DNA of 62,697 nt from Synergistaceae bacterium (GCA_017540085.1 JAFYBQ010000011.1:1-62697); one strand, 5' to 3'; positions 51,547-61,140 are shown, numbered from the stretch's first letter. Translations and numbers: made by a program. The notes: generated from the letters alone by a model not told the origin.

Positions 51547-53625
51547 ATGGGGGTACGCAAACCCGAAGACACTCGGAGCTTCGCACTATGCGCCCACGGC
51601 GGAGCGGGAAAAACTTCTCTCGCTGAAGCAATGCTTTTCGACAACGGCAACATTACCCGCATGGGCAGCGTTCAGAACGGGAACACAGTCAGCGATTTCC
51701 AGTCAGAAGAACAGAAGCGCAACATCTCAATCTCAACATCACTTCTCACACTCGAACGCAAAGGAAAAACATTCTACGTCCTCGACGCTCCCGGCTATGC
51801 GGACTTCACCGGCGAAATGAGCGCGGCAATCAGAGTCGCAGACACAGCGGTGATTCTCGTCAGCAGTGTGGGAGGAATTGAGGTTCAGACATCAAAAGCA
51901 TGGGAATACGCCGAACATCACAACGCGCCCGTGTCGTTCGTTGTCTCGAAAATGGACAGGGAAAACGCTGACTTCTCGAAAGTCCTCGATGATATAAAGT
52001 CCCAGTTCTCACAGAACGCCCTGCCCGTGTTCCTGCCGATAGGGGCCGGGGAAAAATTTTCGGGCATTGTCGACGTTCTCAGCGGGAAAGCATATACCTA
52101 CAAGCCGGACGGAAGCGGGAAATTCACGGAGGGCGAAATCCCCGCGGATCTTGCTGACGAGGCGGCCTCAGCGCGTGAAGCACTCGTTGAAGCCGCCGTT
52201 GAGATGGACGACGCATTGATGGAGAAATATTTAGAGGGTGAAGAAGTTTCGCAGGCAGATTTTGAGCGTACACTCAAGAAAGCAATCGCCGCAAAAAGAA
52301 TCATGCCAGTGTTCGCGCTGTCAGCCACCGCAAATATCGGAGTCCCTCAGTTTATGGACTTTGTTGCGGACTACTTCCCTTCACCTGTTGACATCGGAGC
52401 GATTGACGCTGACGGGGCAAAGGCTGAACCCAAGATTGACGCGCCGTTCTCGGCTCTGTGCTTCAAGGTCATGGCCGATGCTTTCGTGGGCAAGCTCTCA
52501 TTCATCCGCGTGTATTCGGGGACTCTCTCGTCAGAAGGCAGCAACATCTACAACGTCGACAAGGGAGAAGATGAGCGCATATCCTCGTTCAAGCTCATGA
52601 CGGGCAAAGACGGCAAGGACGTGAAAGAAGTCATAGCGGGCGACATCGTAGCAATCCCGAAATTACAGAGCGCGAGAGTCGGTCATACATTGGCGACAAA
52701 GGGAGGCTTCTCCGCGAAATTCCCGCCGATAGAGTTCCCGAAACCCGTCTACAGTGTCGCGGTAATCGCAAAGACACGGGCGGACGAGGACAAACTCGGC
52801 ACAGCTATTTCACGAATACTTGAGGAAGACTGCTCGCTGACTTTCGAGAAGAATGCCGAGACACGCGACAACGTTTTATCCGGCATGGGCGACATGCACA
52901 TCAACATAGTGCTGTCAAAGCTGAAGGAACGCTACAATGTTGATCTTGACACAAAGACTCCGCAGGTGCCTTACCGCGAGACTATCCGAAAAATGTCCGA
53001 GGCTCAGGGAAAGCACAAGAAGCAGTCCGGCGGGCATGGTCAGTACGGTGATGTATATATCCGCTACAGGCCGCTTGAACGGGGCGAAGGCTTCAAGTTC
53101 ATAGACAGCGTTGTGGGCGGTGCTGTTCCGCGCAACTTCATTCCGGCGGTCGAGAAAGGACTCAGGGAGTACATGGTTTCCGGGCCTCTTGCGGGATTCC
53201 CGGTTGTCGACTTCAGCGCAGAGTTATATTACGGCTCGTATCACGATGTCGACAGCTCCGAAATGTCGTTCAAGCTCGCTACTCGTCTGTCATTCCGCAA
53301 AGGCATAATGGACGCGAATCCCGTATTGCTTGAGCCTGTGATGGACGTTGAAGTTACAGTGCCGGATCAGTTCATGGGCGATGTAATGGGCGACTTCAAT
53401 TCGCGGCGCGGCAGGGTCATGGGAATGGAGGCTCACGGAAAATTGCAGATCGTCAAAGCGCAGGTGCCTCTGTCGGAAATGTTCAGGTACGCGACAGATC
53501 TGCGGTCAATGACTTCCGGCGAGGGGTCATTCTCGATGGAGTACTCTCACTATGAGGAAGTCCCCGGAGACATCGCAAAGAAAGTTATCGCCTCACACAA
53601 GAAGGAAGAAGAAGACGACGAATAG
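51547..53625 (+). CDS. EF-G-like translational GTPase
   Basis: A 692-residue protein of the EF-G2/FusA-like group. I start at the ATG at 51547, with GGAAGGTG 8 nt upstream. G1 is AHGGAGKTSLAEAM, G3 is DAPGYADFTGEM, G4 is SKMDREN and the SAL/T-like G5 lies near ALSAT; domains II to V follow (GMGDMHINIVLSKL, GGHGQYGDVYIRYRP, SGEGSFSMEYSHYEEVP). EF-G paralogs of this type may act in ribosome recycling or other steps rather than translocation. It is preceded by TATAAT at 51492-51497. A core-like, intact gene. Confidence 0.9.
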   Translation: MGVRKPEDTRSFALCAHGGAGKTSLAEAMLFDNGNITRMGSVQNGNTVSDFQSEEQKRNISISTSLLTLERKGKTFYVLDAPGYADFTGEMSAAIRVADTAVILVSSVGGIEVQTSKAWEYAEHHNAPVSFVVSKMDRENADFSKVLDDIKSQFSQNALPVFLPIGAGEKFSGIVDVLSGKAYTYKPDGSGKFTEGEIPADLADEAASAREALVEAAVEMDDALMEKYLEGEEVSQADFERTLKKAIAAKRIMPVFALSATANIGVPQFMDFVADYFPSPVDIGAIDADGAKAEPKIDAPFSALCFKVMADAFVGKLSFIRVYSGTLSSEGSNIYNVDKGEDERISSFKLMTGKDGKDVKEVIAGDIVAIPKLQSARVGHTLATKGGFSAKFPPIEFPKPVYSVAVIAKTRADEDKLGTAISRILEEDCSLTFEKNAETRDNVLSGMGDMHINIVLSKLKERYNVDLDTKTPQVPYRETIRKMSEAQGKHKKQSGGHGQYGDVYIRYRPLERGEGFKFIDSVVGGAVPRNFIPAVEKGLREYMVSGPLAGFPVVDFSAELYYGSYHDVDSSEMSFKLATRLSFRKGIMDANPVLLEPVMDVEVTVPDQFMGDVMGDFNSRRGRVMGMEAHGKLQIVKAQVPLSEMFRYATDLRSMTSGEGSFSMEYSHYEEVPGDIAKKVIASHKKEEEDDE

Positions 53626-53633
53626 CGACATTC

Positions 53634-53667
53634 CCCCCTCCTGGTTCGGGCCGGGAGGGTTTTTTCT
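53634..53667 (+). terminator. Rho-independent terminator after the EF-G-like gene
   Basis: CCCTCCTGG pairs with CCGGGAGGG and is followed by six T. Confidence 0.85.
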
Positions 53668-53759
53668 GTCATGAAGAAGGGAGACAGACACGGCGGAACC
53701 TGAATGACAGTATCAACAAAGTAATCATAATCGGCAAAAATCATCATCACACGCTGAAC

Positions 53760-54905
53760 ATGGCCAGAGTTTTCGGCATCAACGGAATAAAGCCCTATGG
53801 CATTGTCGTGGGCAGGCGTGCGAAATCCGGCTTTGTCCGGCGTTCAAGATATTGGCAAAAATGCTGGGCGGCAAAAGACGAGGCGGAAATGATTGAGATT
53901 CTCCGGCGCGAATTTCAGGGCGAGACGCTGAAGCCCGTAGTCATTCCGTGTTCTGACCCGGAGACTATAGCAATCGACAACAATCTTCACGAGCTTGAGA
54001 AAAAACACATTCTCGGCAGCTTCAATCACGAGCAGGGCAGAATCCCTCAGCTTATGGACAAGTTTTCGCAGGTTGAGTTCGTGAGGGACAATCTCGGTCT
54101 GAACATGGCCGAAAGTTTTATCATCAATCTTGCTGACGGGGACATACCCGCCGGGCTTCCGTTTCCGTGCTTGGTGAAGCCTGTTGTCAGCGCGGAGGGA
54201 AACAAGTCCGACATCAGGAAGTTCGACGACAGGGACAGCCTCCGGGAATATTTCGACGTTCTCAGGGAGAAGGGCTACACGCGGATTTTGGCGCAGAGGT
54301 TTCTTGATATTGATTACGAGTTTTGTTTGTCTGGCTGCTGTGGGGAAAATATATCTTACCTTGTCTCGAAAACGTTACGGCTTTGGCCTAATGTCGGCGG
54401 TACAGGGTCAATGCTTCAGATTATTGATGACGAAAAAATACATGAAGCAGGAAGAAACATACTGAGAAAAATATACAACTTAGGATATTCAGGGCTGATA
54501 GACTTTGATTTATTCTGCGTTAAGGACGGTAATATATACGTTGGTGAAATAAACTGGCGGGACAGTGCGCGGGTCTTAATGTGTATGGGAACAAAAGTAT
54601 ATTACCCTCTCGCTTGGTACTGGTCTGTTACAGGCCATCCCGGCAAAGCGCAGAATATCCCCTTGACCACAAAGGACACATCACAGTACGGAATGTGCGA
54701 AGAGGCTGACATCTACCACGTGTTTCACGCTGACCCCGGATTCCCCCGAATGAGCCTGCGCGAATGGCTGAAGGATGTCAGGAGGGCGGGAAGTTTCGCG
54801 TTCTGGTATCATGATGACAAGCTCCCTGCGCTATGGGGCTACCTGTTCAAACTGGTACTGAGTCCGATAAAGCAGTTTGCGCTGAAGCTAATCGGCAGGA
54901 AGTGA
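53760..54905 (+). CDS. ATP-grasp enzyme, probable N-terminal extension upstream
   Basis: A 381-residue ATP-grasp ligase-like protein: PFPCLVKPVVSAEGNKSD holds the nucleotide-binding Lys, RILAQRFLDIDYEFC the strand, and YVGEINWRDSAR the Glu/Asn metal ligands. Such proteins join an acid and an amine; the substrate is unknown. The ATG at 53760 lacks a ribosome site, and in the same frame further upstream the sequence reads NKVIIIGKNHHHTLN, a typical first strand of this family. The true start thus lies near 53704: either ATG 53704 with one base lost (TVST/KVIIIG), or a non-ATG codon. I flag the gene as possibly frameshifted at its 5' end. Confidence 0.75.
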   Translation: MARVFGINGIKPYGIVVGRRAKSGFVRRSRYWQKCWAAKDEAEMIEILRREFQGETLKPVVIPCSDPETIAIDNNLHELEKKHILGSFNHEQGRIPQLMDKFSQVEFVRDNLGLNMAESFIINLADGDIPAGLPFPCLVKPVVSAEGNKSDIRKFDDRDSLREYFDVLREKGYTRILAQRFLDIDYEFCLSGCCGENISYLVSKTLRLWPNVGGTGSMLQIIDDEKIHEAGRNILRKIYNLGYSGLIDFDLFCVKDGNIYVGEINWRDSARVLMCMGTKVYYPLAWYWSVTGHPGKAQNIPLTTKDTSQYGMCEEADIYHVFHADPGFPRMSLREWLKDVRRAGSFAFWYHDDKLPALWGYLFKLVLSPIKQFALKLIGRK

Positions 54906-54908
54906 GTC

Positions 54909-54948
54909 CGTCCCTCCTCACGGGAAAGCCTGCGGGGAGGGATTTTTC
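54909..54948. terminator. Bidirectional terminator between converging genes
   Basis: TCCCTCC (54911-54917) pairs with GGAGGGA (54936-54942), with TTTTT after it on the plus strand. On the minus strand it lies just past the 54952 stop. Confidence 0.75.
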
Positions 54949-54951
54949 CGC

Positions 54952-56150
54952 TCACAGGAAGAAATACCGTATCACGAAAAGAAGCGCGATTAACGCCCCG
55001 CCCAGTAACCCGAAAAAGAACAGATCACTCATGAACGAGAGTCCTTTTTGGGGCTGTTCGGACTGCGGAGTCTCCTTCACGCGGATTTTGATGTCTTTCG
55101 TTATGGCGACATAGCCGCGAATCTCATCGCTTATTTTCACGTAAAGAAATTTCTTGCCCTGCGTCTCTCTGATTTCGTCAACCGGGAACAGAGGCTCAAT
55201 GTTATTCTCATCAAGATATTTTTTTACCAGTGCGCTTGTCCCGTCCCCCTCGACAGTAATGCCGATAATATCCCCCGGCATAATCTCGGACGAGGCTTTT
55301 CCCTTCACCGGGTCAACCTGCGGATTACATTTGATGACTGTCCCCTCAAAATTTCCTTCCTTCTCGGCTTCTTCTTTCTCTTTGGCTTCCTTCTCGGCCT
55401 TCTCTTTCTCTTCCTGCTCTTTCTGCATACGGGCGAGTTCTTCTGCTGACGGCGGGAGCGGCTTAATGATTTTTGCGCGCTCAAGCTCCGGGCGGGCGAT
55501 TGGCTCGGCTTCTGTTGACGCGCTGAATACACACTGCGATGTAGTTTCAAACGCACGGCGGTACATGCTCTCAAGCTGGCGGATTTTTACCTTCGTGTAA
55601 TTCTCGAACAGCTTTTTTTTCTCCTCGACTGTCAGAATCTCTTTCAGGTCGGCCTGAAGTTTCTCGCCCCAGTCCTTGTCAAGCGGTCCCATTGAAGGAA
55701 GGCTCTTGACGAAATTACGCCAGTCCTTTGCGACTTCCGGGATCTGTCCGTTTGCGTAGGGTTTTGCCAGCCAGAATATCTGGAACACTGTACGGCCTGT
55801 TTTACCCTCGAATATCACGCAGAACCCCCCGCCCATGTCCCCGCGTGAGGGCGTGAATGTTGACTTTATGCCGAGAAATTCCGGGGTATTCTTCTGCTTT
55901 GCCGGGTCAGACGGCGGAACGTCATCCCTCATAGGCTCTGTGAGTTTCTTAACGTCCTGTACGCTGAAAAGTTCGTTGGGCATAATCTCACTCACCTTGC
56001 TGAATAGCTCTTTGCGCTCCAAGATTTTCCGCGGGGGATTTCTCCTGAGACAAGCTCCAGGCAGCGGCTCCGGCAGTCCGGGCATTTCCTGTCAGTTTTG
56101 GAGTCAGACTCAAATTCCTTTTTGCATTCTAGGCACCTGAATACGGCCAT
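54952..56150 (-). CDS. Zinc-ribbon plus membrane-tail protein, possibly split by a frameshift
   Basis: From the ATG at 56150 the frame gives a zinc ribbon (FRCLECKKEFESDSK, then CPDCRSRCLEL; four Cys) and ends at TGA 55992. A second frame carries the rest: VSEIMPNELFSVQDV, a long middle domain, an EK-rich coiled coil (residues about 220-250), a beta-rich domain and one C-terminal TM helix (LFFFGLLGGALIALLFVI). Either a base change near 56040 split one gene, or the second gene starts at GTG 55995, which overlaps the first stop as GTGA. The product would be a tail-anchored protein facing the cytoplasm. Function unknown. A GGAGG lies 13 nt before the first ATG. Confidence 0.65.
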
Positions 56151-56359
56151 GATATTTTGTGAATCCTCCTTGAAATATTTTATGACAGTGAACAGCCAGC
56201 ATTATAGCCCGTCAAATATTTATGGGCAAATTACTTAGTCAGCCATGAAAATTACCCGTCAAAATCCGAAAGATTTACGCAGTTTTTTTCCGGCGATATT
56301 AATTATAATAGAGATAAATTTCACAGCGACACAAAAAAATTTTCTGGAGGCTGTATCAG

Positions 56360-57343
56360 TTGAGGCTGAAAAAATTTCCCGTGATACTCTTCATCCTCAT
56401 TATGTCCGCGACATCGTTATATGCTTCTGACATTTACGACATTGAGCCGTCATTCTCGCCGTACATGGCCGGGAGGGTCAAGCGTGAAGTTCTCTATGAG
56501 GCTCTCGCGGAGGTCAACTACGCCCGGAGGCTTGCGGGAGTCCCGGACAATGTTACCCTCAATGACGAGTACACGAGCCGGGCGCAAATGGGAGCGGTGT
56601 TGCTTGACGCTAATGACATTCTGACGCACACGCCCGGGAAGCCTCACGGAATGCCGCAGGATTTCTACGAGGCAGGCTATGACGCGGCTACACACGGCAA
56701 CATCATGTACTCGAAACTGCGTCAGGGGTCAAAGACACGAGGCAACATAAATCTCCGGGACACGATAAAAAGCTACATGGAGGACACAGACGGGCATAAT
56801 GTCGGGGCAGTCGGCCACAGAAGATGGCTTCTCAATCCCAGACTGAAGCAGGTAGGATTCGGAATCAGCACACGCCGCGGATATTCAGTAACGTATGTGA
56901 TTGAGGATTTCCCGGTTAAACGCAAGAAACTGACACGGGCGGAATACGCGCAATATTTAGAGTGGCTGAAGTGGCCGATTTCTGATGAGTTTATCGCGTG
57001 GCCGTCCTCAAAGAATCCTCACCCGTTAAGCTGGTTCGAGGCAAAAACAGCATGGTCGGTAACCCTCAACAGCAATGTATTCCGAAAGTGTATCGCCGGA
57101 AAAGTCAGCGTGAAATTAACCCGGCTGAATGACGGAAGAGTGTGGAATTTCGGCCATGCAGGCAATGACGGATATTTTGCGGTCGCCACGAATAATGTCG
57201 CCTATGATGAGTGCCTGATATTTTGCCCGGACAATGTGAACGGCTACAGGAGCGGGGAATATTGGCGCGTTGAAGTTGACGGTCTCACGCGGAAAAACGG
57301 CGGGGCAGGGAGCTTCAATTACACCGTAAATTTCACGGACTAG
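56360..57343 (+). CDS. Secreted CAP-domain (SCP-like) protein
   Basis: A 327-residue protein. The start is TTG at 56360, with CTGGAGG 10 nt upstream; no ATG fits. A signal peptide (KKFPVILFILIMSATSLYAS) precedes a CAP domain with ALAEVNYARRLAGVPDNVTL, SRAQMGAVLLDANDILTHTP and VGHRRWLLNPRL..GFGI. The His/Glu pocket residues of CAP proteins appear to be present. Bacterial CAP proteins are extracytoplasmic with mostly unknown activity. The C-terminal 110 residues form a beta-rich extension. It is 65 bp before the mgl operon, with its own ribosome site, and could be co-transcribed. Confidence 0.85.
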   Translation: MRLKKFPVILFILIMSATSLYASDIYDIEPSFSPYMAGRVKREVLYEALAEVNYARRLAGVPDNVTLNDEYTSRAQMGAVLLDANDILTHTPGKPHGMPQDFYEAGYDAATHGNIMYSKLRQGSKTRGNINLRDTIKSYMEDTDGHNVGAVGHRRWLLNPRLKQVGFGISTRRGYSVTYVIEDFPVKRKKLTRAEYAQYLEWLKWPISDEFIAWPSSKNPHPLSWFEAKTAWSVTLNSNVFRKCIAGKVSVKLTRLNDGRVWNFGHAGNDGYFAVATNNVAYDECLIFCPDNVNGYRSGEYWRVEVDGLTRKNGGAGSFNYTVNFTD

Positions 57344-57408
57344 GGAATCCCGCGCAAAGGGAGAAATCCTCACGCGCTGGAAAATATATTAGGAGGTAAG
57401 TTTTCACC

Positions 57409-58425
57409 ATGAAGAAATACGCAGCAATACTCGCAGCAGCAGTACTCGCAGTATCAGCGGCAGCCGCATTCGCCGCAACGGACGCGCTTGTAGGGGCATG
57501 TATCTACAAGTTCGATGACACGTTCATGACAGGAGTCCGCAACGCAATGAAGGCCGAAATGGAGAAGGAAGGCGGAGAGCTTGAGATAGTCGACAGCCAG
57601 AACCGCCAGCCTACACAGAATGACCAGGTTGACGCTTACATCTCCAAGGGCGCAAATGCTCTCATCGTCAACCCCGTAGACCGCACAGCCGCAGAGCCTC
57701 TCATGAACAAGGCAAAGGCTGAGGGACTCCCGATCGTTTTCGTGAACCGTGAACCCTATGCGGAAGTCATGAACGCTTACGACAAAATCTGGTACGTAGG
57801 CGCAAAGGCTGAGGAGTCCGGCACGCAGTCAGGGCAGATTATCGCGGATTACTTCAAGAAGAATCCCAAGGCCGACAAGAACGGCGACGGCAAGATTCAG
57901 TACATCATGATTCGCGGCGAGCAGGGACATCAGGACGCTACACTCCGCACTGAGTATTCACTCAAAGCCATAAAGGACGCGGGATTTGAGGTCGTCGAGC
58001 TGGGCAATGACACCGCAAACTGGGACAAGGTTCAGGCCACAGACAAAATGAAGGGCTTTATCTCCGCCGTAGGTGTCGACAACATCGAGGCAGTACTCGC
58101 CAATAATGACGATATGGCACTCGGAGCGATCGAGGCACTGAAGGCAGAGGGCTACAACATGGGCGACCCCGCGAAATATGTCCCTGTCGTGGGAGTTGAC
58201 GCTACAGCACCCGCGCTTGAGGCCATGAGCAAAGGCGAGCTTCTCGGAACAGTCCTTAATGACGCGGACAACCAGGGCATTGCGGCGGTGAAAGCGGCAG
58301 TAGTTGCGGCTGACGGAAAAGCGGTAACAGAGGAGTCAATCGGCTACAAGATCACGGACGGAAAATATATCTGGATACCCTACAGGCCGGTTACAGTCGA
58401 GAACTACAAAGAGTTCATGAAATAA
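57409..58425 (+). CDS. mglB: Galactose/glucose-type periplasmic binding protein, copy 1
   Basis: A 338-residue type I periplasmic binding protein (family 1, MglB group). A signal peptide (KKYAAILAAAVLAVSAAAAFA) is followed by VGACIYKFDDTFMTGVRNAM, VDAYISKGANALIVNPVDRT and the EF-hand-like calcium loop ADKNGDGKIQY, a hallmark of MglB proteins. LANNDDMALGAIEAL and VVGVDATAPALEAM complete the sugar-binding fold. AGGAGGT precedes the ATG. It starts the transporter operon with a second binding protein, the ATPase and the permease. A hairpin after it suggests higher expression of this subunit. Confidence 0.92.
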   Translation: MKKYAAILAAAVLAVSAAAAFAATDALVGACIYKFDDTFMTGVRNAMKAEMEKEGGELEIVDSQNRQPTQNDQVDAYISKGANALIVNPVDRTAAEPLMNKAKAEGLPIVFVNREPYAEVMNAYDKIWYVGAKAEESGTQSGQIIADYFKKNPKADKNGDGKIQYIMIRGEQGHQDATLRTEYSLKAIKDAGFEVVELGNDTANWDKVQATDKMKGFISAVGVDNIEAVLANNDDMALGAIEALKAEGYNMGDPAKYVPVVGVDATAPALEAMSKGELLGTVLNDADNQGIAAVKAAVVAADGKAVTEESIGYKITDGKYIWIPYRPVTVENYKEFMK

Positions 58426-58440
58426 GCGGAAGTGTTAATC

Positions 58441-58476
58441 ATCGCCCCCGTTGTTTTTGCGGCGGGGGTTTCTTTT
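58441..58476 (+). terminator. Attenuating hairpin between the two mglB copies
   Basis: CGCCCCCG pairs with CGGCGGGGG across a short loop, followed by TTTCTTTT. The interrupted T-tract fits partial termination, so binding protein 1 would exceed the membrane parts. Confidence 0.7.
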
Positions 58477-58493
58477 CATGAAAGAGGTGAATT

Positions 58494-59480
58494 TTGTTGC
58501 GTAAAATTTTCATTACAGCATTGATACTCGCGCTTGCGTTCGCAGGGTGTGCTTCTGCTGACGGCGTGAAAATAGGCGCGTGTATTTACCGTTTCAGCGA
58601 TGCTTTCATGCTGAGATTCAGAAACGCAATGTCCGCAGAGAGCGCGAAAGAGGGAGCAGAGTTAGTATTAGCTGACTCACAGAATGACCAGGCAATTCAG
58701 GACGCGCAGGTTGACGAGTTCATAGTAAGCGGCGTGAATGTCCTAATCATTAACCCTGTCGATCGCATGAAATCCCAGACCATAATCGACAAAGCAAAGG
58801 CCGCGAATATCCCCGTCGTATTCATCAACAGAGAGCCGACTCCCGAAATGCTCGCGACTTACGACAAGGCATATTACATCGGTGCAAAGGCTGAGGAGTC
58901 CGGGACAGAGGCCGGCGAATTGATTGCGGAATATTTCAAGTCCAACCCTAAAGCCGACAAGAACAAGGACGGTAAATTACAGTTCGTTTTGTTGCGCGGT
59001 GAAAACGGACATCAGGATATGATTCTGAGGTCAAAATATTCTGTCGAGGCCGTCAGCAAAGCAGGCATTACCCCTGTTGAGATTGCCGGAGCTATAGCCA
59101 ACTGGGACAAACTTCAGGCCATGAACATAATGAACGCTTTTATCATGTCAATCGGCCCTGAGAATATCGAGGCAGTAATCGCGAATAATGACGAAATGGC
59201 ATTAGGCGCGGTTGAAGCACTGAAGGCCAACGACTACAACAAGGGCTACCCGGATATGTATATTCCTGTTGTCGGTGTTGACGCTAACGCCTCGGCACTT
59301 GACGCAATGGAGCGCGGAGAAATGCTCGGCACTGTCCTGAATGACGCAGACGGCCAGGGATCCGCGGCGGTGAAACTTGCGGTAATGCTCGCTGAGGGAA
59401 AAGACGTAAGCAAAGAAGTTGAAGACGGAAAATATATCTGGGTGCCTTACCAGAAAATTGCGAGGGGTGAGAAAAAGTGA
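58494..59480 (+). CDS. Galactose/glucose-type periplasmic binding protein, copy 2
   Basis: A 328-residue paralog of the preceding protein, with signal peptide (RKIFITALILALAFAGCASA; the Cys could be a lipobox). It has the same order of features, including KADKNKDGKLQF, a slightly altered calcium loop, and IANNDEMALGAVEALK. The two adjacent TTG codons at 58494 and 58497 follow AGAGGTG, and either can start it. Identity to copy 1 is clear along the whole length. The stop overlaps the ATPase start (GTGA). Two binding proteins on one transporter suggest different sugar specificities, or a receptor use. Confidence 0.88.
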   Translation: MLRKIFITALILALAFAGCASADGVKIGACIYRFSDAFMLRFRNAMSAESAKEGAELVLADSQNDQAIQDAQVDEFIVSGVNVLIINPVDRMKSQTIIDKAKAANIPVVFINREPTPEMLATYDKAYYIGAKAEESGTEAGELIAEYFKSNPKADKNKDGKLQFVLLRGENGHQDMILRSKYSVEAVSKAGITPVEIAGAIANWDKLQAMNIMNAFIMSIGPENIEAVIANNDEMALGAVEALKANDYNKGYPDMYIPVVGVDANASALDAMERGEMLGTVLNDADGQGSAAVKLAVMLAEGKDVSKEVEDGKYIWVPYQKIARGEKK

Positions 59481-61012
59481 GCGAATATCTGCTTGAGATG
59501 AGAAACATAACAAAGACATTCCCCGGCGTAAAGGCTCTCGACAATGTAAACCTGAATGTCCGCAAAGGCACAGTTCACGCCCTCATGGGTGAAAACGGAG
59601 CGGGAAAATCTACGCTGATGAAGTGTCTTTTCGGGATATATGAGCCTGACGGGGGAGAAATTTTCTTAGAGGGAAAGAAGGCCGAAATTCATTCAGCGCG
59701 TCAGGCAATGGACAAAGGCATAGCGATGGTACATCAGGAGCTTCACCCGATTCGATTCCGTTCGGTCATGGAGAATGTCTATCTCGGAAGATTTCCCGGC
59801 CATATGGGAGTCGTTGACCACAAAGCGATGTACGAGAAGACAAAAGCACTGTTTGATGATTTAGAGCTTGACGTTGACCCGTTAGCACTCGCAGGGGAAC
59901 AGTCAGCGGCCATTTTGCAGATGATGGAAATTGCGCGGGCTGTTGACATGAAAGCAAAGATAATAATTCTTGATGAGCCGACATCATCATTGTCTGATAG
60001 AGAGGTTGACCACCTGTTTAAGATAATCAACCGTTTACGCGCTCAGGGTGTCGCGTTCGTCTACATTTCGCACAAAATGAAGGAAATCCTCGAAATTTCC
60101 GATGAGATTACGGTAATGAGGGACGGAACATATGTAGGCACATGGCCGGTAACAGACGCGAACGGCGAGAAGCTCACGATTGACTTCATCATTAAACAGA
60201 TGGTAGGCCGCGAAATGACGAATCAATTCCCGCCTAGAGAGGGCAAACCGTCAGAAGAAGTTGTGCTGAAAGTCGAGAACGTCTGCTCCACGTCGCGAAA
60301 GTCATTCCAGAATGTGAGCTTTGAATTACACCGTCAGGAGATACTCGGAATCGGCGGCCTTGTCGGTGCTCAGAGGACGGAATTTGTAGAGGCACTTTTC
60401 GGACTCCGGGGCATAGCTTCAGGTGAAATTCTGCTTAACGGCGCAAGGTACACAAACAAGTCCCCCGGATTCGCAAAATCCCGCGGGCTTGCACTGCTGA
60501 CGGAGGAACGCCGCGCCACCGGGATATTCGGGATCCTTCCCATTCTCGAAAATACCGTTATCGCCAATCAGAGACATTATGCCCATCTCGGAATCCTCAA
60601 CGACAGCAAGAGACGTATTGACGCTGATACGGAGTGCAAGAAACTCAACGTAAAAACGCCGTCCCTTAACACGCTGATTCAGAATCTTTCAGGCGGAAAT
60701 CAGCAGAAGGTTTTGATTGCGCGGTGGCTTCTGACGAACTCGGACATTCTGATTCTTGACGAGCCGACACGAGGAATTGACGTAGGCGCAAAGTACGAGA
60801 TCTACAACATCATGCTTGAGCAAATCGCGCAGGGGAAATCCATCATCATGATCTCGTCCGAAATGCCCGAATTAATGGGAATGTCAGACAGAATCATGGT
60901 CATGTGCGAGGGTCGCGTTACAGGATTCCTCAACAAGGGAGAATACTCGCAGGAAAAAATCATGGCACTTGCGACTCAGTTTGCCGGGCGCAAGGACAGC
61001 ACAGCAGCATAA
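59477..61012 (+). CDS. mglA: Sugar ABC transporter ATPase (MglA-like)
   Basis: A 511-residue double ATPase. First nucleotide-binding domain: Walker A GENGAGKSTLMKC, Walker B IIILDEPTSSLSD. Second half (from about 265) has a degenerate Walker A region (LVGAQRTEF), an LSGGNQQKVLIAR signature and LILDEPTRGIDVGAKYEIY. This is the usual carbohydrate uptake (CUT2) type with an imperfect second P-loop. It starts with GTG overlapping the second binding-protein stop. The permease follows after a repeat-filled 128-bp gap. Confidence 0.95.
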   Translation: MSEYLLEMRNITKTFPGVKALDNVNLNVRKGTVHALMGENGAGKSTLMKCLFGIYEPDGGEIFLEGKKAEIHSARQAMDKGIAMVHQELHPIRFRSVMENVYLGRFPGHMGVVDHKAMYEKTKALFDDLELDVDPLALAGEQSAAILQMMEIARAVDMKAKIIILDEPTSSLSDREVDHLFKIINRLRAQGVAFVYISHKMKEILEISDEITVMRDGTYVGTWPVTDANGEKLTIDFIIKQMVGREMTNQFPPREGKPSEEVVLKVENVCSTSRKSFQNVSFELHRQEILGIGGLVGAQRTEFVEALFGLRGIASGEILLNGARYTNKSPGFAKSRGLALLTEERRATGIFGILPILENTVIANQRHYAHLGILNDSKRRIDADTECKKLNVKTPSLNTLIQNLSGGNQQKVLIARWLLTNSDILILDEPTRGIDVGAKYEIYNIMLEQIAQGKSIIMISSEMPELMGMSDRIMVMCEGRVTGFLNKGEYSQEKIMALATQFAGRKDSTAA

Positions 61013-61110
61013 CACCCCCCTAAATCCCCCCTTTGCAGGGAGGAAGGGAAGCAACCCCCCTTTAATTCCCCCCTTGGCAGGGGGGACGGGTAAAGCCCGA
61101 AGGGGTAAAT
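61013..61110. repeat. C-rich dispersed repeat, two units, between mglA and mglC
   Basis: Two related units, CCCCCCTAAATCCCCCCTTT (61015 on) and CCCCCCTTTAATTCCCCCCTT (from about 61054), each followed by a GCAGGG(A/G)GG arm, so both can fold as GC-rich hairpins. Translated either way they give PPAKGGIKGG-like peptides, a known look of widespread non-coding repeats. Open frames across them are not genes. Confidence 0.75.
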
Positions 61111-61140
61111 CATCAGCAAACAAGGAGGACACAAAAAATC

